Under the pieces are notes generated by a model that saw only the letters and a list, made by a program, of their open reading frames with translations, was not told the DNA's origin and searched no databases. Below, in pieces: positions 1 through 9,269 of a DNA stretch of 52,278 nucleotides. A program made the position numbers and the translations under genes. Source of the stretch: an uncultured Holdemania sp. (lineage in GTDB: Bacteria; Bacillota_I; Bacilli_A; Erysipelotrichales; Erysipelotrichaceae); the NCBI GenBank assembly GCA_947037125.1, contig CAMQTJ010000009.1, forward strand, positions 1 through 52,278, given 5' to 3'. Position 1 is the first letter of the stretch; every line of letters starts with the position of its first letter.

Positions 1-2702
1 TCAAATGATTCACCTGCTACATAAGTAACTTTTGTTGGTGCTGTTTTAACTGCAAGGCTTTCGACTGTAGCTTCAACAACATCGATTATTAAAGTATCAA
101 ATTTTGTTTCATCAACAACTGATGTTGCAGTTATTGTTACTTTACCAGGTTTTTTACTTGTTACAATACCAGTTTTTGAAATTTCTGCAACTTTTTCATC
201 ACTTGTACTCCATGTAACATTTTTATTTAGCGTATTTTCTGGTGCTAATACAGCATTTAATGTGATACTTGAACCAATAGATAATTCATATGGTCCTTCA
301 ACATCGATTGTTACTGAGTCAACAGTTGTTACACCATTGTCACGTAAATTAATAAATGTATTTGTTAATTCAACTAAACCTGATTTAAATGCAACTGATT
401 CACCCACAGTTGAATGATCTTCAGGTAAGAAAGGAGAATTATTGTAATATGGTTTAAATTTAATAGTATCATTAAATAGTTTCTCTACTTGACTTTGAAA
501 ACTTGGAATTTGTTGTTCCATAAACATTGTTTTGTTAACATCTCTTACAGCTTCCGCAATCTTTTCAGATCTAACTGAAGCTTTAACCGTTGGATTTATT
601 GCATCTTTTGCATCTGGGAAAACTAAGAAGCAATCCCCAGCTTCAAATGCATTGTGTGTTGTATCATTTAATGGATCTTTTACCCAAGCATCATAAGCCC
701 AACGTAAAAATCCTGTTGCACCCTGTTTTCTTGCATTAGCAACTACCCAATAGCTTCCAGCAGGATTACTTAATGAAAATTGACCAGGTCTGTGACTTAC
801 ACATGAATATAATGTAGTTTTATAACCCATTTCTTCTCTTAATGCAATTAGTTCGTTATAAAGTTCATCACCTACACCACCTGCAGTATCTCCTATTGCA
901 AGTTCGTTCATTCTTAAAGCTAAGTCCCATTTACCTCCAAAATTATCTAAAGCTCCTGATTTCTTTAAAGGAGTTCCTGTCACAGGATTTATTGTGTGTT
1001 CAATAGCATCAAATGCCTGTGAACTAAAGCCACGTTCATCAATACCGATGAAAGTTTCTTCAAACCATCCTTTTTCATTTAAATGACCAATTAAATCAGT
1101 AAAGAAATGATCCCATGTATCTCTATATTCTTGGCTGTTAATATTATAACCTTTTTTTACTAAAGCACCATTTTCCCAATAAGTAAAGCTACTATGCCAT
1201 GGTGCAATACTATAAAGAACAATTTTATCACCAATTCCTAAATCTTTATTAAGTTGTACCCACTTATCAAATTGAGTGTAGTCGTATGACATAACACCAT
1301 CTTTTTTTGTCCACTTAATCATTGATGGATAATGAATTTCATTTTCTGAGTAAGTTTGTCCAGCCCATGCTTCTTCAATAATTGAAGCAGTTATTGTAGA
1401 TCCACCAATTTCTTTGTAATACTCCATTATTGGTTTAAGAATTTCTAAATGCTTATCTGAAAATGGTTCTACACCATAATATTCAGCTGAACTATATGGA
1501 TGTTGCCAAAATTCAACATCGAATCCTGTTTCCTTAAATTCACTAACATCTGGAAGTACAACATCCGCAACATTTACAGTATATTTAAACGTTAATGGTG
1601 TTGTAAGTTCATCAGCAGTAACACTAATTACTGTTTCATAAGTTCCAGCAGTAGCATTTGTCGGAATCATTACTTCTATAAAAACATTTTGCACAGAATT
1701 AATAGGCATATTTACAGGTTCATCAGACCAAATAATATCTGGGCTCTCTTTCCTATTACCGTTAGGAATAGGTCGTGTAGTGTCACCATAACCTGGATGT
1801 AATCCAGCATATGCTTGAGTAGATCTAATGAAAGTTGGAACTACTTGTGATCCAACAAGTTCTTTTTTTGATGCATCAGCACTAACTAATTTACTTGAAG
1901 TTACTGTTACATTTGTATACTCTTTTTCAATTGCTAATAAAGCAATCTCAGAAATAGCTTTATCATTTTTCCAAGTATTAAGAGTTGCTGTTTTAAGTCC
2001 TGCAGTATCACTTGCAATCATTTTATTGATTTTACCAAGATCATCTTGTGTCCATAATAAATCTGTCCCTACAATTCCACCATCAAATTTAGGATCTTGT
2101 GGTAATGGTGGAGGTTCAACCTTTGCTCCACTTACCTGAGCATAAGAAATCTGAAGCCCCTTAACTGAACCCGTTGCTGGTAAACCTACATCAATCGTAT
2201 GAGTTCCAAATTCTAACCCTTCAACTTTAAATAGTGAAATACCGACACCATTATTGATCGAATAGTTTTTAGTTATCATTTCACCATTATCAACTACGAA
2301 AGTATTTGCACTATCATTTTTCATTCCAAACAATTCAGCACCTGTTCCTTCAAAAGTAAATACATACGTTTTCTCTCTTGCCACTGCAGAATCTTCATTC
2401 CATACCCAGTGTTGAGTTAACAATGAATCATAGTCGAAGTCATTTATATTTCCAGGTGCGTTACCATCGCTATTACCCCAACCATTTGTACCAGTTGAAT
2501 CTGTCCCACCAATATAGGTGAAATAATGTTTTTCATTTACATCTGTTACATTATCATCAACAATTATTACGCTATTATTTGCTGAAACTTGAATAGCACT
2601 AAAATTAATGACACTTACCATCAATAAAAACGAAATAGTAAGTAAGAAACTTTTTTTTATAAAATTATTAGATTTTAACATTAAATTATTTATTTTTTTC
2701 AT
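1..2702 (-). CDS. Exported GH123/DUF4091-type glycosidase with Big_2 and Big_3 domains (3' end outside window)
   Basis: The reading frame is open through the window's left edge, so only the first 900 residues are visible. The start is the ATG at 2702, behind an AGAAGGAG Shine-Dalgarno site. Residues 1-41 look like a signal peptide cleaved after QVSA. Residues about 50-195 look like a carbohydrate-binding jelly-roll (VFTFEGTGAELFG, then a VVDNG turn). Residues about 395-690 match the DUF4091/GH123 barrel, with the adjacent acid pair D555-E556 in FIGIDERGF; GH123 beta-N-acetylgalactosaminidases use an Asp-Glu pair of this kind. A Big_2 domain spans about 794-876, and a Big_3-like domain (TAPTKVTYVAGESF) begins at the edge. 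The protein probably acts outside the cell on host or dietary glycans. Substrate is inferred from the family only; DUF4091 proteins are mostly uncharacterised. Confidence 0.85.
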   Translation of the reverse strand, partial: MKKINNLMLKSNNFIKKSFLLTISFLLMVSVINFSAIQVSANNSVIIVDDNVTDVNEKHYFTYIGGTDSTGTNGWGNSDGNAPGNINDFDYDSLLTQHWVWNEDSAVAREKTYVFTFEGTGAELFGMKNDSANTFVVDNGEMITKNYSINNGVGISLFKVEGLEFGTHTIDVGLPATGSVKGLQISYAQVSGAKVEPPPLPQDPKFDGGIVGTDLLWTQDDLGKINKMIASDTAGLKTATLNTWKNDKAISEIALLAIEKEYTNVTVTSSKLVSADASKKELVGSQVVPTFIRSTQAYAGLHPGYGDTTRPIPNGNRKESPDIIWSDEPVNMPINSVQNVFIEVMIPTNATAGTYETVISVTADELTTPLTFKYTVNVADVVLPDVSEFKETGFDVEFWQHPYSSAEYYGVEPFSDKHLEILKPIMEYYKEIGGSTITASIIEEAWAGQTYSENEIHYPSMIKWTKKDGVMSYDYTQFDKWVQLNKDLGIGDKIVLYSIAPWHSSFTYWENGALVKKGYNINSQEYRDTWDHFFTDLIGHLNEKGWFEETFIGIDERGFSSQAFDAIEHTINPVTGTPLKKSGALDNFGGKWDLALRMNELAIGDTAGGVGDELYNELIALREEMGYKTTLYSCVSHRPGQFSLSNPAGSYWVVANARKQGATGFLRWAYDAWVKDPLNDTTHNAFEAGDCFLVFPDAKDAINPTVKASVRSEKIAEAVRDVNKTMFMEQQIPSFQSQVEKLFNDTIKFKPYYNNSPFLPEDHSTVGESVAFKSGLVELTNTFINLRDNGVTTVDSVTIDVEGPYELSIGSSITLNAVLAPENTLNKNVTWSTSDEKVAEISKTGIVTSKKPGKVTITATSVVDETKFDTLIIDVVEATVESLAVKTAPTKVTYVAGESF

Positions 2703-3352
2703 TATATTTTCTCCTTCTTTTTTATGAATCAATTCTAAACTCCCCCCGCACACCTCCTTATTATTTCGCAATAAACCAACAAATCAAAACCATTCACTTA
2801 TGATGACTGAAACCAAAACAAAGGGCTTACATTGTCAATATATCATACTTTTATCAAATTTATATTGTAAAAGACGGTAAATCATTTGTATTTTTCAACA
2901 AAAAAGCCTATTTTTCGACATGTTATAATTTTTCTTAAATTAACAAAGCACAACATATATAAAAAATAATACGCATTTTTTCTTAAAAATTGTCAATTAA
3001 TTAATTTATAATAAGTATTGAATAGGATGTAAATTACTTTCGCTTTTACAAATTTCATCAAATAATTAACATCCATATATCGCCTTAAAATAAAGGCATT
3101 ATCCCATTTTTATCAATAAAACCCAAATAAATATTATTGAACAAGTATTATTTCAAACATTATAAATTCATATTTGTTTTTTTGATATAATTGACATTTT
3201 TTTATTATTTATTACTTTTACTTTTATTTTCTTATAGAATATTCTTTATTATTAAGCTAAAAGAACCATTTTTCACAAAAAAAAACTATAAACAAATAAT
3301 CAATCGATCACTTATTCATAATTTTTAATTTTTAATTTTTAATTTATAATTT
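2703..3352. other. 650-base AT-rich intergenic region
   Basis: No gene is visible here. The region holds the candidate promoter and leader of the GH123-type gene. Within that leader, 2740-2759 reads on the minus strand as an AAGGAGG site followed by six G. Downstream of oppF there is a nine-T run (3277-3285, minus strand) behind only a weak hairpin, possibly the opp terminator. A short tandem of a taattttt-like unit lies at about 3320-3350. The rest shows no recognisable structure. Confidence 0.5.
2842..2871 (-). promoter_or_regulatory. Candidate sigma-A promoter of the GH123-type gene
   Basis: On the minus strand there is TTTACA (2871-2866), an 18-base spacer and TATGAT (2847-2842), about 140 bases before the ATG. 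The resulting leader would be about 130 bases and would include the G-rich stretch at 2740-2759. This is a pattern match only. Confidence 0.45.
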
Positions 3353-4276
3353 TTATTTCCAATTTACATATTCTTCTTGTGTTGCAAGTACAAAATGTGT
3401 ATCACTAACTTGATGATTAATTCCTAATGTGTAGTCAACGCCCATTGCTTTTTTATCATAAGTTATCGCAATTCGACCTTTTTCGACCTTTGGGTTAGGA
3501 TGAGGAATTGCCGATAAAAGTGATTTAGTATATGGATGAATTGGATTTTTAAATATTTCATCAGTAGTTCCTGTTTCCACAATATGACCCAAGTGCATAA
3601 CTCCGATTCTATCACTGATATATTTAACCATTGATAAATCATGAGCTATAAACAAATAGGTTGTACCTAATTCTTGTTGAATATCCTTCATTAGATTTAT
3701 TACTTGAGCCTGTATTGATACATCTAGTGCCGATATTGCTTCATCAGCAATTACAAGCTTAGGATTCATAACTAGTGCTCTAGCGATACCTATACGTTGT
3801 CTTTGACCACCTGAAAATTGGTGAGGAAAACGAGTCGCATGTTCTTTTGAAAGTCCAACTTTTTCAAGAATATTACCTACTTTTTCCATAACTTCTTTTT
3901 CATCTTTACAGATTTTATTTATTCTAAGACCTTGTGCAATTATTTCACTTACTTTTTTACGCGGATTTAAACATGCCATTGGATCTTGAAAAATCATCTG
4001 CATATTTTTACGTAAATTAGATTCTTGTTCACCATTTAATTTTTTACTTATATCTACACCATCAAATATCACAGTACCACTTGTTGGTTGATATAAACGA
4101 ATAATTGAACGACCTGTAGTTGATTTACCAGAACCTGACTCACCAACTAAACCATATGTTTCACCACTATAAATTTTAAAACTTACTCCATCTACAGCTT
4201 TTGTAGTATACTTTTTTGTTATTTTAAAATGTTGTTTTAAATCAACAACTTCTAACAATGGTAATCTTTCACTCAT
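3353..4276 (-). CDS. oppF: Oligopeptide ABC transporter ATP-binding protein OppF
   Basis: One of the two cytoplasmic ATPases that power peptide import through OppBC. Visible motifs are Walker A GESGSGKSTT, Q-loop FQDP, signature FSGGQRQRIG and Walker B LVIADE followed by the D-loop SALD, then the H-loop IAHDLS. The C-terminal oligopeptide-family extension contains NPIHPYTKSLLSAIPHP. The start is placed at the ATG at 4276 because AAAGGAGG precedes it; a longer frame to 4306 would run into oppD. It begins one base after the oppD stop, so the two are probably translationally coupled. It is the last gene of the opp operon. Confidence 0.93.
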   Translation of the reverse strand: MSERLPLLEVVDLKQHFKITKKYTTKAVDGVSFKIYSGETYGLVGESGSGKSTTGRSIIRLYQPTSGTVIFDGVDISKKLNGEQESNLRKNMQMIFQDPMACLNPRKKVSEIIAQGLRINKICKDEKEVMEKVGNILEKVGLSKEHATRFPHQFSGGQRQRIGIARALVMNPKLVIADEAISALDVSIQAQVINLMKDIQQELGTTYLFIAHDLSMVKYISDRIGVMHLGHIVETGTTDEIFKNPIHPYTKSLLSAIPHPNPKVEKGRIAITYDKKAMGVDYTLGINHQVSDTHFVLATQEEYVNWK

Positions 4277-4277
4277 G

Positions 4278-5363
4278 TTATACCTCCTTTTCCAACATTT
4301 TATCAATACGTCTTCTTAAATCAATTGGCATATCACAAACAGGTGCATTTGGATGACACAACCAACTCTTAACACGATGTTGGCCACCTACATCAAATAA
4401 TGGTGGTTCTTGTTTAAAGTCTATTTTTAAAGCATAAGGATTACGAGGCGCAAAAGCATCTCCTATTACCTTTTCAAGTAAGTTTGCAGGACTTCCAGCT
4501 ATTGCAAAAAGCCTTGTACTATCAGTATCAATTTGAGGCATACTGCTTAATAATCCCCATGTATATGGATGTCTTGGCTCATAAAATATTTCATTAATGT
4601 TGCCTTTTTCTACAATTACACCAGCATACATGACAGCAACATAGTCGGCAACTTTCGCAACTACTCCTAAATCATGTGTTATATAAATAACTGAAATATT
4701 TTTCTTTACTTGAATATCTTTTATTAATTCTAATATTTTAGCTTGAATTGTAACATCAAGTGCTGTTGTAGGTTCATCACAAATTAAGATTTCAGGATCA
4801 CAACTAAGAGCAATTGCAATTACAACTCTTTGACGCATACCACCTGATAGTTGATGAGGATATTGCTTAAATCGTTTATCAATTTGATCAATACCAACAA
4901 GTTCAAGCATTTGTAATGTCTTTTCTTTTGCTTGTTGTTTACTTAATTTTAAATGTTCGATCATTGGTTCCATTATTTGTTTACCAATAGTCATAGTAGG
5001 GTCTAAAGATGTCATTGGATCTTGAAAAACCATTGCAATCTTTTTACCACAAAAATTATATCGAATATCTTTATTAGACATCTTAACTAAATCAGCACTA
5101 CATTCATTACCTTTATTATCATGATAATTATAAATTATTGATCCAGAATCAATTTTACCATTTCCACTTAAGATACCCATAATAGCCTTTACGGTAACAG
5201 ATTTACCCGAACCTGATTCTCCAACTATTGCAATTGTTTCACCTTTAAATAAATCAAGTCTAACACCTCTAATAGCATTAACAATACCTGAACTTGTTTC
5301 AAAGGAAATATTTAAGTCACGAATAGATAAAACACGATCTTTTGTATCTTTTTTTTCACTCAT
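4278..5363 (-). CDS. oppD: Oligopeptide ABC transporter ATP-binding protein OppD
   Basis: The partner ATPase of OppF (361 residues). Motifs are Walker A GESGSGKSVT, Q-loop FQDPMTSLDP, signature LSGGMRQRV, Walker B ILICDEPTTALD and H-loop ITHDLG. The C-terminal part carries the peptide-importer pattern EPRHPYTWGLL and the late Cys pair in SWLCHPNAPVCDMP, which resembles the Fe-S cysteine region found in many OppD/DppD proteins. It starts 13 bases after oppC behind a GGGGGAG Shine-Dalgarno site and runs into oppF with one base between them. It is part of the five-gene opp operon read from the promoter at 9057-9085. Confidence 0.93.
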   Translation of the reverse strand: MSEKKDTKDRVLSIRDLNISFETSSGIVNAIRGVRLDLFKGETIAIVGESGSGKSVTVKAIMGILSGNGKIDSGSIIYNYHDNKGNECSADLVKMSNKDIRYNFCGKKIAMVFQDPMTSLDPTMTIGKQIMEPMIEHLKLSKQQAKEKTLQMLELVGIDQIDKRFKQYPHQLSGGMRQRVVIAIALSCDPEILICDEPTTALDVTIQAKILELIKDIQVKKNISVIYITHDLGVVAKVADYVAVMYAGVIVEKGNINEIFYEPRHPYTWGLLSSMPQIDTDSTRLFAIAGSPANLLEKVIGDAFAPRNPYALKIDFKQEPPLFDVGGQHRVKSWLCHPNAPVCDMPIDLRRRIDKMLEKEV

Positions 5364-5376
5364 AAATAATCTCCCC

Positions 5377-6411
5377 CTATTGTTGTTTCATCTTTGGATC
5401 AAATGCATCTCTTAATCCATCTGCAAATAAGTTAAATGATAACATTAATAACGCTAATACAATAATTGATGAACCGATAATATGTGGATAAATCGTAAGT
5501 GATTTATATCCTTCTGATACTAAAGATCCAAGTGATGCCATTGGTCCTGGAATTCCTAAACCGATAAATGATAGAAATGACTCAGTAAATATCGCATTTG
5601 GAATTGAAAACATACTCATTATAATTACTTGACCAAAAATATTTGGTAAAATATCTTTAAACATTATCGCAAAGTTTTTGGCACCTAAAGTTTTAGAAGC
5701 TAATATAAATTCTTGTTCTTTAATTTTTAACACTTGCGCTCTTGCAATTCTGTTCATACCAATCCAACCAGTTATCATTAACGCAAAGATAATTGACCAA
5801 ATTCCAGGTGGCAATAATAAGCTCAATAAAGTAACTAATACAAGTGTTGGAATACCATTTAAAACTTCCGCAAATCTTTGCATAACCATATCAACTTTAC
5901 CACCAAAATAACCAGAAATGACCCCATAAAACATTCCGATAAAAATATCTATTATAACTGCAGTAAAGGCTATAATTAATGAAATTCGTGTCCCTTCAAA
6001 AACTCTTGTAAAGATATCACGACCTTGAGTATCTGTACCAAACCAATAATAAACATCTTCAAGACCTTTATCTAAATATTGATTAGTTACAATTACTTCT
6101 CCTTCGCGATTAGTTCTTTTGATTTCACCATTAAATATTCCAAGGTTTTCTACAATAGGAATTCTTGGAGTCAAAGATGCATGCTCAATTGTCATTGATT
6201 TATAAGTATGAGAATTAAAGTATGGACCAAATATCGCAAGTAAAATAATAATAACTATTACAATTGCACCAAATAGTGCTCCTTTATTTTTAAGAAAATG
6301 AGTCATAACATCTTTCATATATGAAGAATTGCTATAAGTTTTATCAATTAATTTATCATTTGAATCATGTGCAAATTCAAAATCGTCTTTTTCAAATTTA
6401 ATTTCATCCAT
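5377..6411 (-). CDS. oppC: Oligopeptide ABC transporter permease OppC
   Basis: The second membrane permease of the peptide importer (344 residues). A cytoplasmic N-terminus of about 38 residues precedes the first membrane helix (about 40-62). A roughly 70-residue external insertion follows, ending in the family motif WFGTDTQGRDIFTRV. The remaining helices make up the BPD_transp_1 domain. The ATPase-contacting EAA loop is visible as ASKTLGAKNFAIMFKDILPN. The gene starts two bases after the oppB stop with an AAGGGGG Shine-Dalgarno site. The long first loop is normal for OppC/AppC-type permeases. Confidence 0.93.
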   Translation of the reverse strand: MDEIKFEKDDFEFAHDSNDKLIDKTYSNSSYMKDVMTHFLKNKGALFGAIVIVIIILLAIFGPYFNSHTYKSMTIEHASLTPRIPIVENLGIFNGEIKRTNREGEVIVTNQYLDKGLEDVYYWFGTDTQGRDIFTRVFEGTRISLIIAFTAVIIDIFIGMFYGVISGYFGGKVDMVMQRFAEVLNGIPTLVLVTLLSLLLPPGIWSIIFALMITGWIGMNRIARAQVLKIKEQEFILASKTLGAKNFAIMFKDILPNIFGQVIIMSMFSIPNAIFTESFLSFIGLGIPGPMASLGSLVSEGYKSLTIYPHIIGSSIIVLALLMLSFNLFADGLRDAFDPKMKQQ

Positions 6412-6413
6412 AA

Positions 6414-7346
6414 TTATTCCCCCTTAGCAACTCTAATACGCGGATCAATAACACCATATAATATATCAATGATTAACATTGTAAAGATGTACATCGCAGA
6501 ATAAACAAAGGCAACGGATAAAACTACATTATAATCATTACCTTGAATTGCTGCTATCATTAATGAACCAATCCCTGGAATTGCAAAGATTTTTTCAATT
6601 ACCATTGAACCTGTAAGTAACCCTACAAGTAAAGGTCCCATAACAGTAATAATTGGTATTAGTGCATTACGTAGTGCATGTTTGATTATCATTTTATACT
6701 CTTTAATACCTTTTGATTTTACTAATAAAATATAATCTGACGATAACACATCAATCATTTCTGACCTTGTGAAACGTGCAATGTTTGCTATTGTGAATAG
6801 CGATAAAGCAATTGTCGGTAAGATTGTCGACATCGCTGCATTACTTGGGTTATATGTTATTGGAAACCACCCTAATTTAAATCCTACAAAATAAGCTAGC
6901 CCTAATGCAAATACATACGACGGAACACTTACACCAATTACCGAAATAATAGATGCGAGTGTATCAACCCATGTGTTATGTTTCAAGGCTGCAAGTATCC
7001 CTAATATTAGTCCTACAATTGTTCCTAAAACCATCGCTTGTATTCCGATAACTATAGTTACTGCAAGACGTTGAAAGATCATTGTTGATACTGCAAAGTT
7101 TTTATTGATAACATATGATACACCAAAATCACCTTGCAACATATTTTTTGCATAATTAAAAAATCTGATAAAAAATGGATCATCTAGCCCATATTTGGCA
7201 TAAAGTAAAGCTTTTTGCGCTTCATTTAATTTTTCATCATTAAAGGGTGATCCTGGCATAAATTCTAACATTACAAATAGTATAAATAAAATTACAAATA
7301 ATGTAGCACAGGCAATTGCAATTCTTTTGAGTATATATTTTCCCAT
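6414..7346 (-). CDS. oppB: Oligopeptide ABC transporter permease OppB
   Basis: The first permease of the importer (310 residues), with the typical N-terminal helix (MGKYILKRIAIACATLF) and a periplasm-side PGSPF segment. The C-terminal half is a BPD_transp_1 domain with the EAA-type loop VKSKGIKEYKMIIKHALRNA. It ends in a motif (DPRIRVAKGE) typical of OppB/DppB. It is separated from oppA by 55 bases containing a perfect 11-base-pair hairpin (7366-7392), and is followed by oppC after two bases. The Shine-Dalgarno site is AGGGGA. Confidence 0.93.
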   Translation of the reverse strand: MGKYILKRIAIACATLFVILFILFVMLEFMPGSPFNDEKLNEAQKALLYAKYGLDDPFFIRFFNYAKNMLQGDFGVSYVINKNFAVSTMIFQRLAVTIVIGIQAMVLGTIVGLILGILAALKHNTWVDTLASIISVIGVSVPSYVFALGLAYFVGFKLGWFPITYNPSNAAMSTILPTIALSLFTIANIARFTRSEMIDVLSSDYILLVKSKGIKEYKMIIKHALRNALIPIITVMGPLLVGLLTGSMVIEKIFAIPGIGSLMIAAIQGNDYNVVLSVAFVYSAMYIFTMLIIDILYGVIDPRIRVAKGE

Positions 7347-7365
7347 AATTTCCCCTATCTATCAA

Positions 7366-7392
7366 AACATTAGAGCCATAAGCTCTAATGTT
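7366..7392 (-). terminator. Hairpin between oppA and oppB (attenuator or processing/stability stem)
   Basis: A perfect inverted repeat, aacattagagc (7366-7376) and gctctaatgtt (7382-7392), with a five-base loop. On the minus strand only a short T run follows, so it is at most a partial terminator. Stems at this place commonly let the binding protein be made in excess over the permeases. Confidence 0.7.
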
Positions 7393-7401
7393 ATTTGAAT
7401 T

Positions 7402-9030
7402 TTATTCTTTAACCATGTTACGGTAATTATCAACACCTGCTGAGTGAAATTCAATTCCTGTAATACCTGGTGCAATCATCATGGCACCACCGTTTTGATA
7501 CACTGGAATAACACCTAAATCCTGTTGAATAATAATATTTTCAGCTTGTTTTAACAATTCCCATCTTGCTGCAGAATCACTAGCACTTGCACCTTGAGTT
7601 GCTTCAAGTACTGCTTCATCATAAGCTGGGCTGTTATATTTACCATTGTTATTAGATGTGTTATAAGATAAGAACATATCTAAATAAGTTTGTGGATCGG
7701 CATAGTCTGGTCCCCATCTAGTTAAACAAATTTGGTAATCCCCTGTTTTCATCATATCTAAACGTGTCTTTTTAGGTTTACTATTTAGAGTTACAACCAT
7801 TCCTGGTAAATTTGTTTCTAAATTATTTTGAATATATTCGGCTACAGATTTTCCAGCTTCTGTATCTTCATAAAGTAATTCAACTGAAATTTCATCACCA
7901 AGAGCTTCTTGTGCAGAACTAAAGTATTCTAAAGCAGCTGCAGGATCATATTCTACTTGAGGTCCATTAGATTCACGGAAATCAACACCGTCTTTATCTT
8001 TTGCTAAAGCTACAGGAATTAATCCTTGCGCTGCAATTGATCCATCTTTTAATACAAGTTCTGCCATTTTTTCTCTATCTACTGCAAAACTTATTGCTTG
8101 TCTTAAATCTTTATTTGCAAGATTTGGATCATCAAAATTAACTGACAAGTACCATAAGTAACCTTGTAAACGATTAGTAAATCCATCATCTTCTTTATAA
8201 GCATCAACCATTTGACCAGTTAAAGTTACAACATCTAAATTACCACTTTGATATTCTAACATTGCTGATTGAGCATCTTGAATGAATTTAAATTCAACAA
8301 CATCAGTACTAATAGCATCTGCATTGTGATAATCTTCATTTTTAGTAAATTTATATCCACTACCAGACATCCAATCACTCATTACATAAGGTCCACAATA
8401 TAACATATTATCAACTGTTAGTGCATATTGATCACCCATTTGAGTAGCAAATTCTTCATTCATAGGAAAGAATGATGGAAATGCCATAAGTCCTAGTAAA
8501 AAGTCACATGGAGCATCAAGTGTAACTTCAAATGTTTTATCATCTAATGCTTTAATTCCTAATTCTTCTTTAGCCATTTCACCAGATGTTACAGCTGCAG
8601 CATTTTTAACTTTGATTGTTTCCATAATAAATGAATATTGACTTGCTGTTTCTTGAGCAATTAAACGATTCCAACCATAAACAAAGTCATTTGCTGTAAC
8701 CGGAGTTCCATTAGACCAATTTGTATCAGTTAGATGAAACGTATAAACTAACCCATCATCACTAACATCCCATGATTCTGCCAAGTCTTTTTGTGGTTGA
8801 TTATTTTCATCAAGTTCCACAAGTCCTGCGAATACCATAGTTTGTGCAATAAACGATGTTGCATCTGTTGCAAGATGATGATCCATCGTTGATAAATCAA
8901 TTTCTGTTGCCACTACAATTTTAGATTCTACATCTACATTTGGATCCACTACATCGGGTTTATCTGTTGAACAACCAGCTATCATAACCATTGCGATGAG
9001 TGCTAAAACAATTTTTTTAAGTTTTTTCAT
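7402..9030 (-). CDS. oppA: Oligopeptide-binding lipoprotein OppA (SBP_bac_5)
   Basis: Extracytoplasmic solute receptor of the peptide importer (542 residues). A lipoprotein signal ends in the lipobox IAGC (Cys about 20), so it should be tethered to the outer face of the membrane. The SBP_bac_5 fold is supported by the early segment VATEIDLSTMDHHLATDATS, by LAESWDVSDDGLVYTFHL and by GTPVTANDFVYGW. Towards the C-terminus, LTRWGPDYADPQTYLD is characteristic of OppA. It is the first gene of oppABCDF, 27 bases behind a near-consensus promoter with an AGGGGG Shine-Dalgarno site. The exact peptide preference cannot be read from the sequence. Confidence 0.92.
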   Translation of the reverse strand: MKKLKKIVLALIAMVMIAGCSTDKPDVVDPNVDVESKIVVATEIDLSTMDHHLATDATSFIAQTMVFAGLVELDENNQPQKDLAESWDVSDDGLVYTFHLTDTNWSNGTPVTANDFVYGWNRLIAQETASQYSFIMETIKVKNAAAVTSGEMAKEELGIKALDDKTFEVTLDAPCDFLLGLMAFPSFFPMNEEFATQMGDQYALTVDNMLYCGPYVMSDWMSGSGYKFTKNEDYHNADAISTDVVEFKFIQDAQSAMLEYQSGNLDVVTLTGQMVDAYKEDDGFTNRLQGYLWYLSVNFDDPNLANKDLRQAISFAVDREKMAELVLKDGSIAAQGLIPVALAKDKDGVDFRESNGPQVEYDPAAALEYFSSAQEALGDEISVELLYEDTEAGKSVAEYIQNNLETNLPGMVVTLNSKPKKTRLDMMKTGDYQICLTRWGPDYADPQTYLDMFLSYNTSNNNGKYNSPAYDEAVLEATQGASASDSAARWELLKQAENIIIQQDLGVIPVYQNGGAMMIAPGITGIEFHSAGVDNYRNMVKE

Positions 9031-9056
9031 TAGTATTTCCCCCTTAACTTATTAAC

Positions 9057-9085
9057 AGTATATGCCTCAAAAAGAAACTTGTCAA
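9057..9085 (-). promoter_or_regulatory. Sigma-A promoter of the opp operon
   Basis: TTGACA (9085-9080), a 17-base spacer and TATACT (9062-9057) on the minus strand, very near consensus. The transcript would start about 20 bases before the oppA ATG, leaving a very short leader. Confidence 0.82.
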
Positions 9086-9091
9086 TAAGAT

Positions 9092-9109
9092 AATGAAAAA
9101 GATTTCATT
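9092..9109. promoter_or_regulatory. Inverted repeat just upstream of the opp promoter
   Basis: AATGAAA and TTTCATT are separated by four bases, directly upstream of the -35 box. This could be an activator or repressor site, but no known operator is recognised and the region is very AT-rich. Confidence 0.25.
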
Positions 9110-9218
9110 ATTTATGAAATAAGTTACATTAGCTGATTTAATTTACATATTGTAATTAATACTAGATAAGCCAATATAACAAGGCTTTTTTAAGTTTTAT
9201 TTATTCAAAAATAATAAT

Positions 9219-9245
9219 AAAAAAAAGATACTATTGAAAGCACCT
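9219..9245 (-). terminator. Probable terminator of the SpoU methylase gene
   Basis: On the minus strand AGGTGC and GTATCT form a six-pair stem with two G-U pairs and an eight-base loop, followed by eight T. It lies 24 bases after the stop of the gene at 9270. Confidence 0.5.
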
Positions 9246-9269
9246 TATTATTTTCTTACATTTCACACA

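Noticed and set aside
1828-2139. Plus-strand frame opposite the GH123-type gene
   Set aside because: It lies wholly within a well-supported minus-strand coding region and lacks a ribosome-binding site.
3320-3350. Tandem taattttt units after oppF
   Set aside because: Low-complexity AT slippage with no protein or RNA structure; noted only in the intergenic entry.
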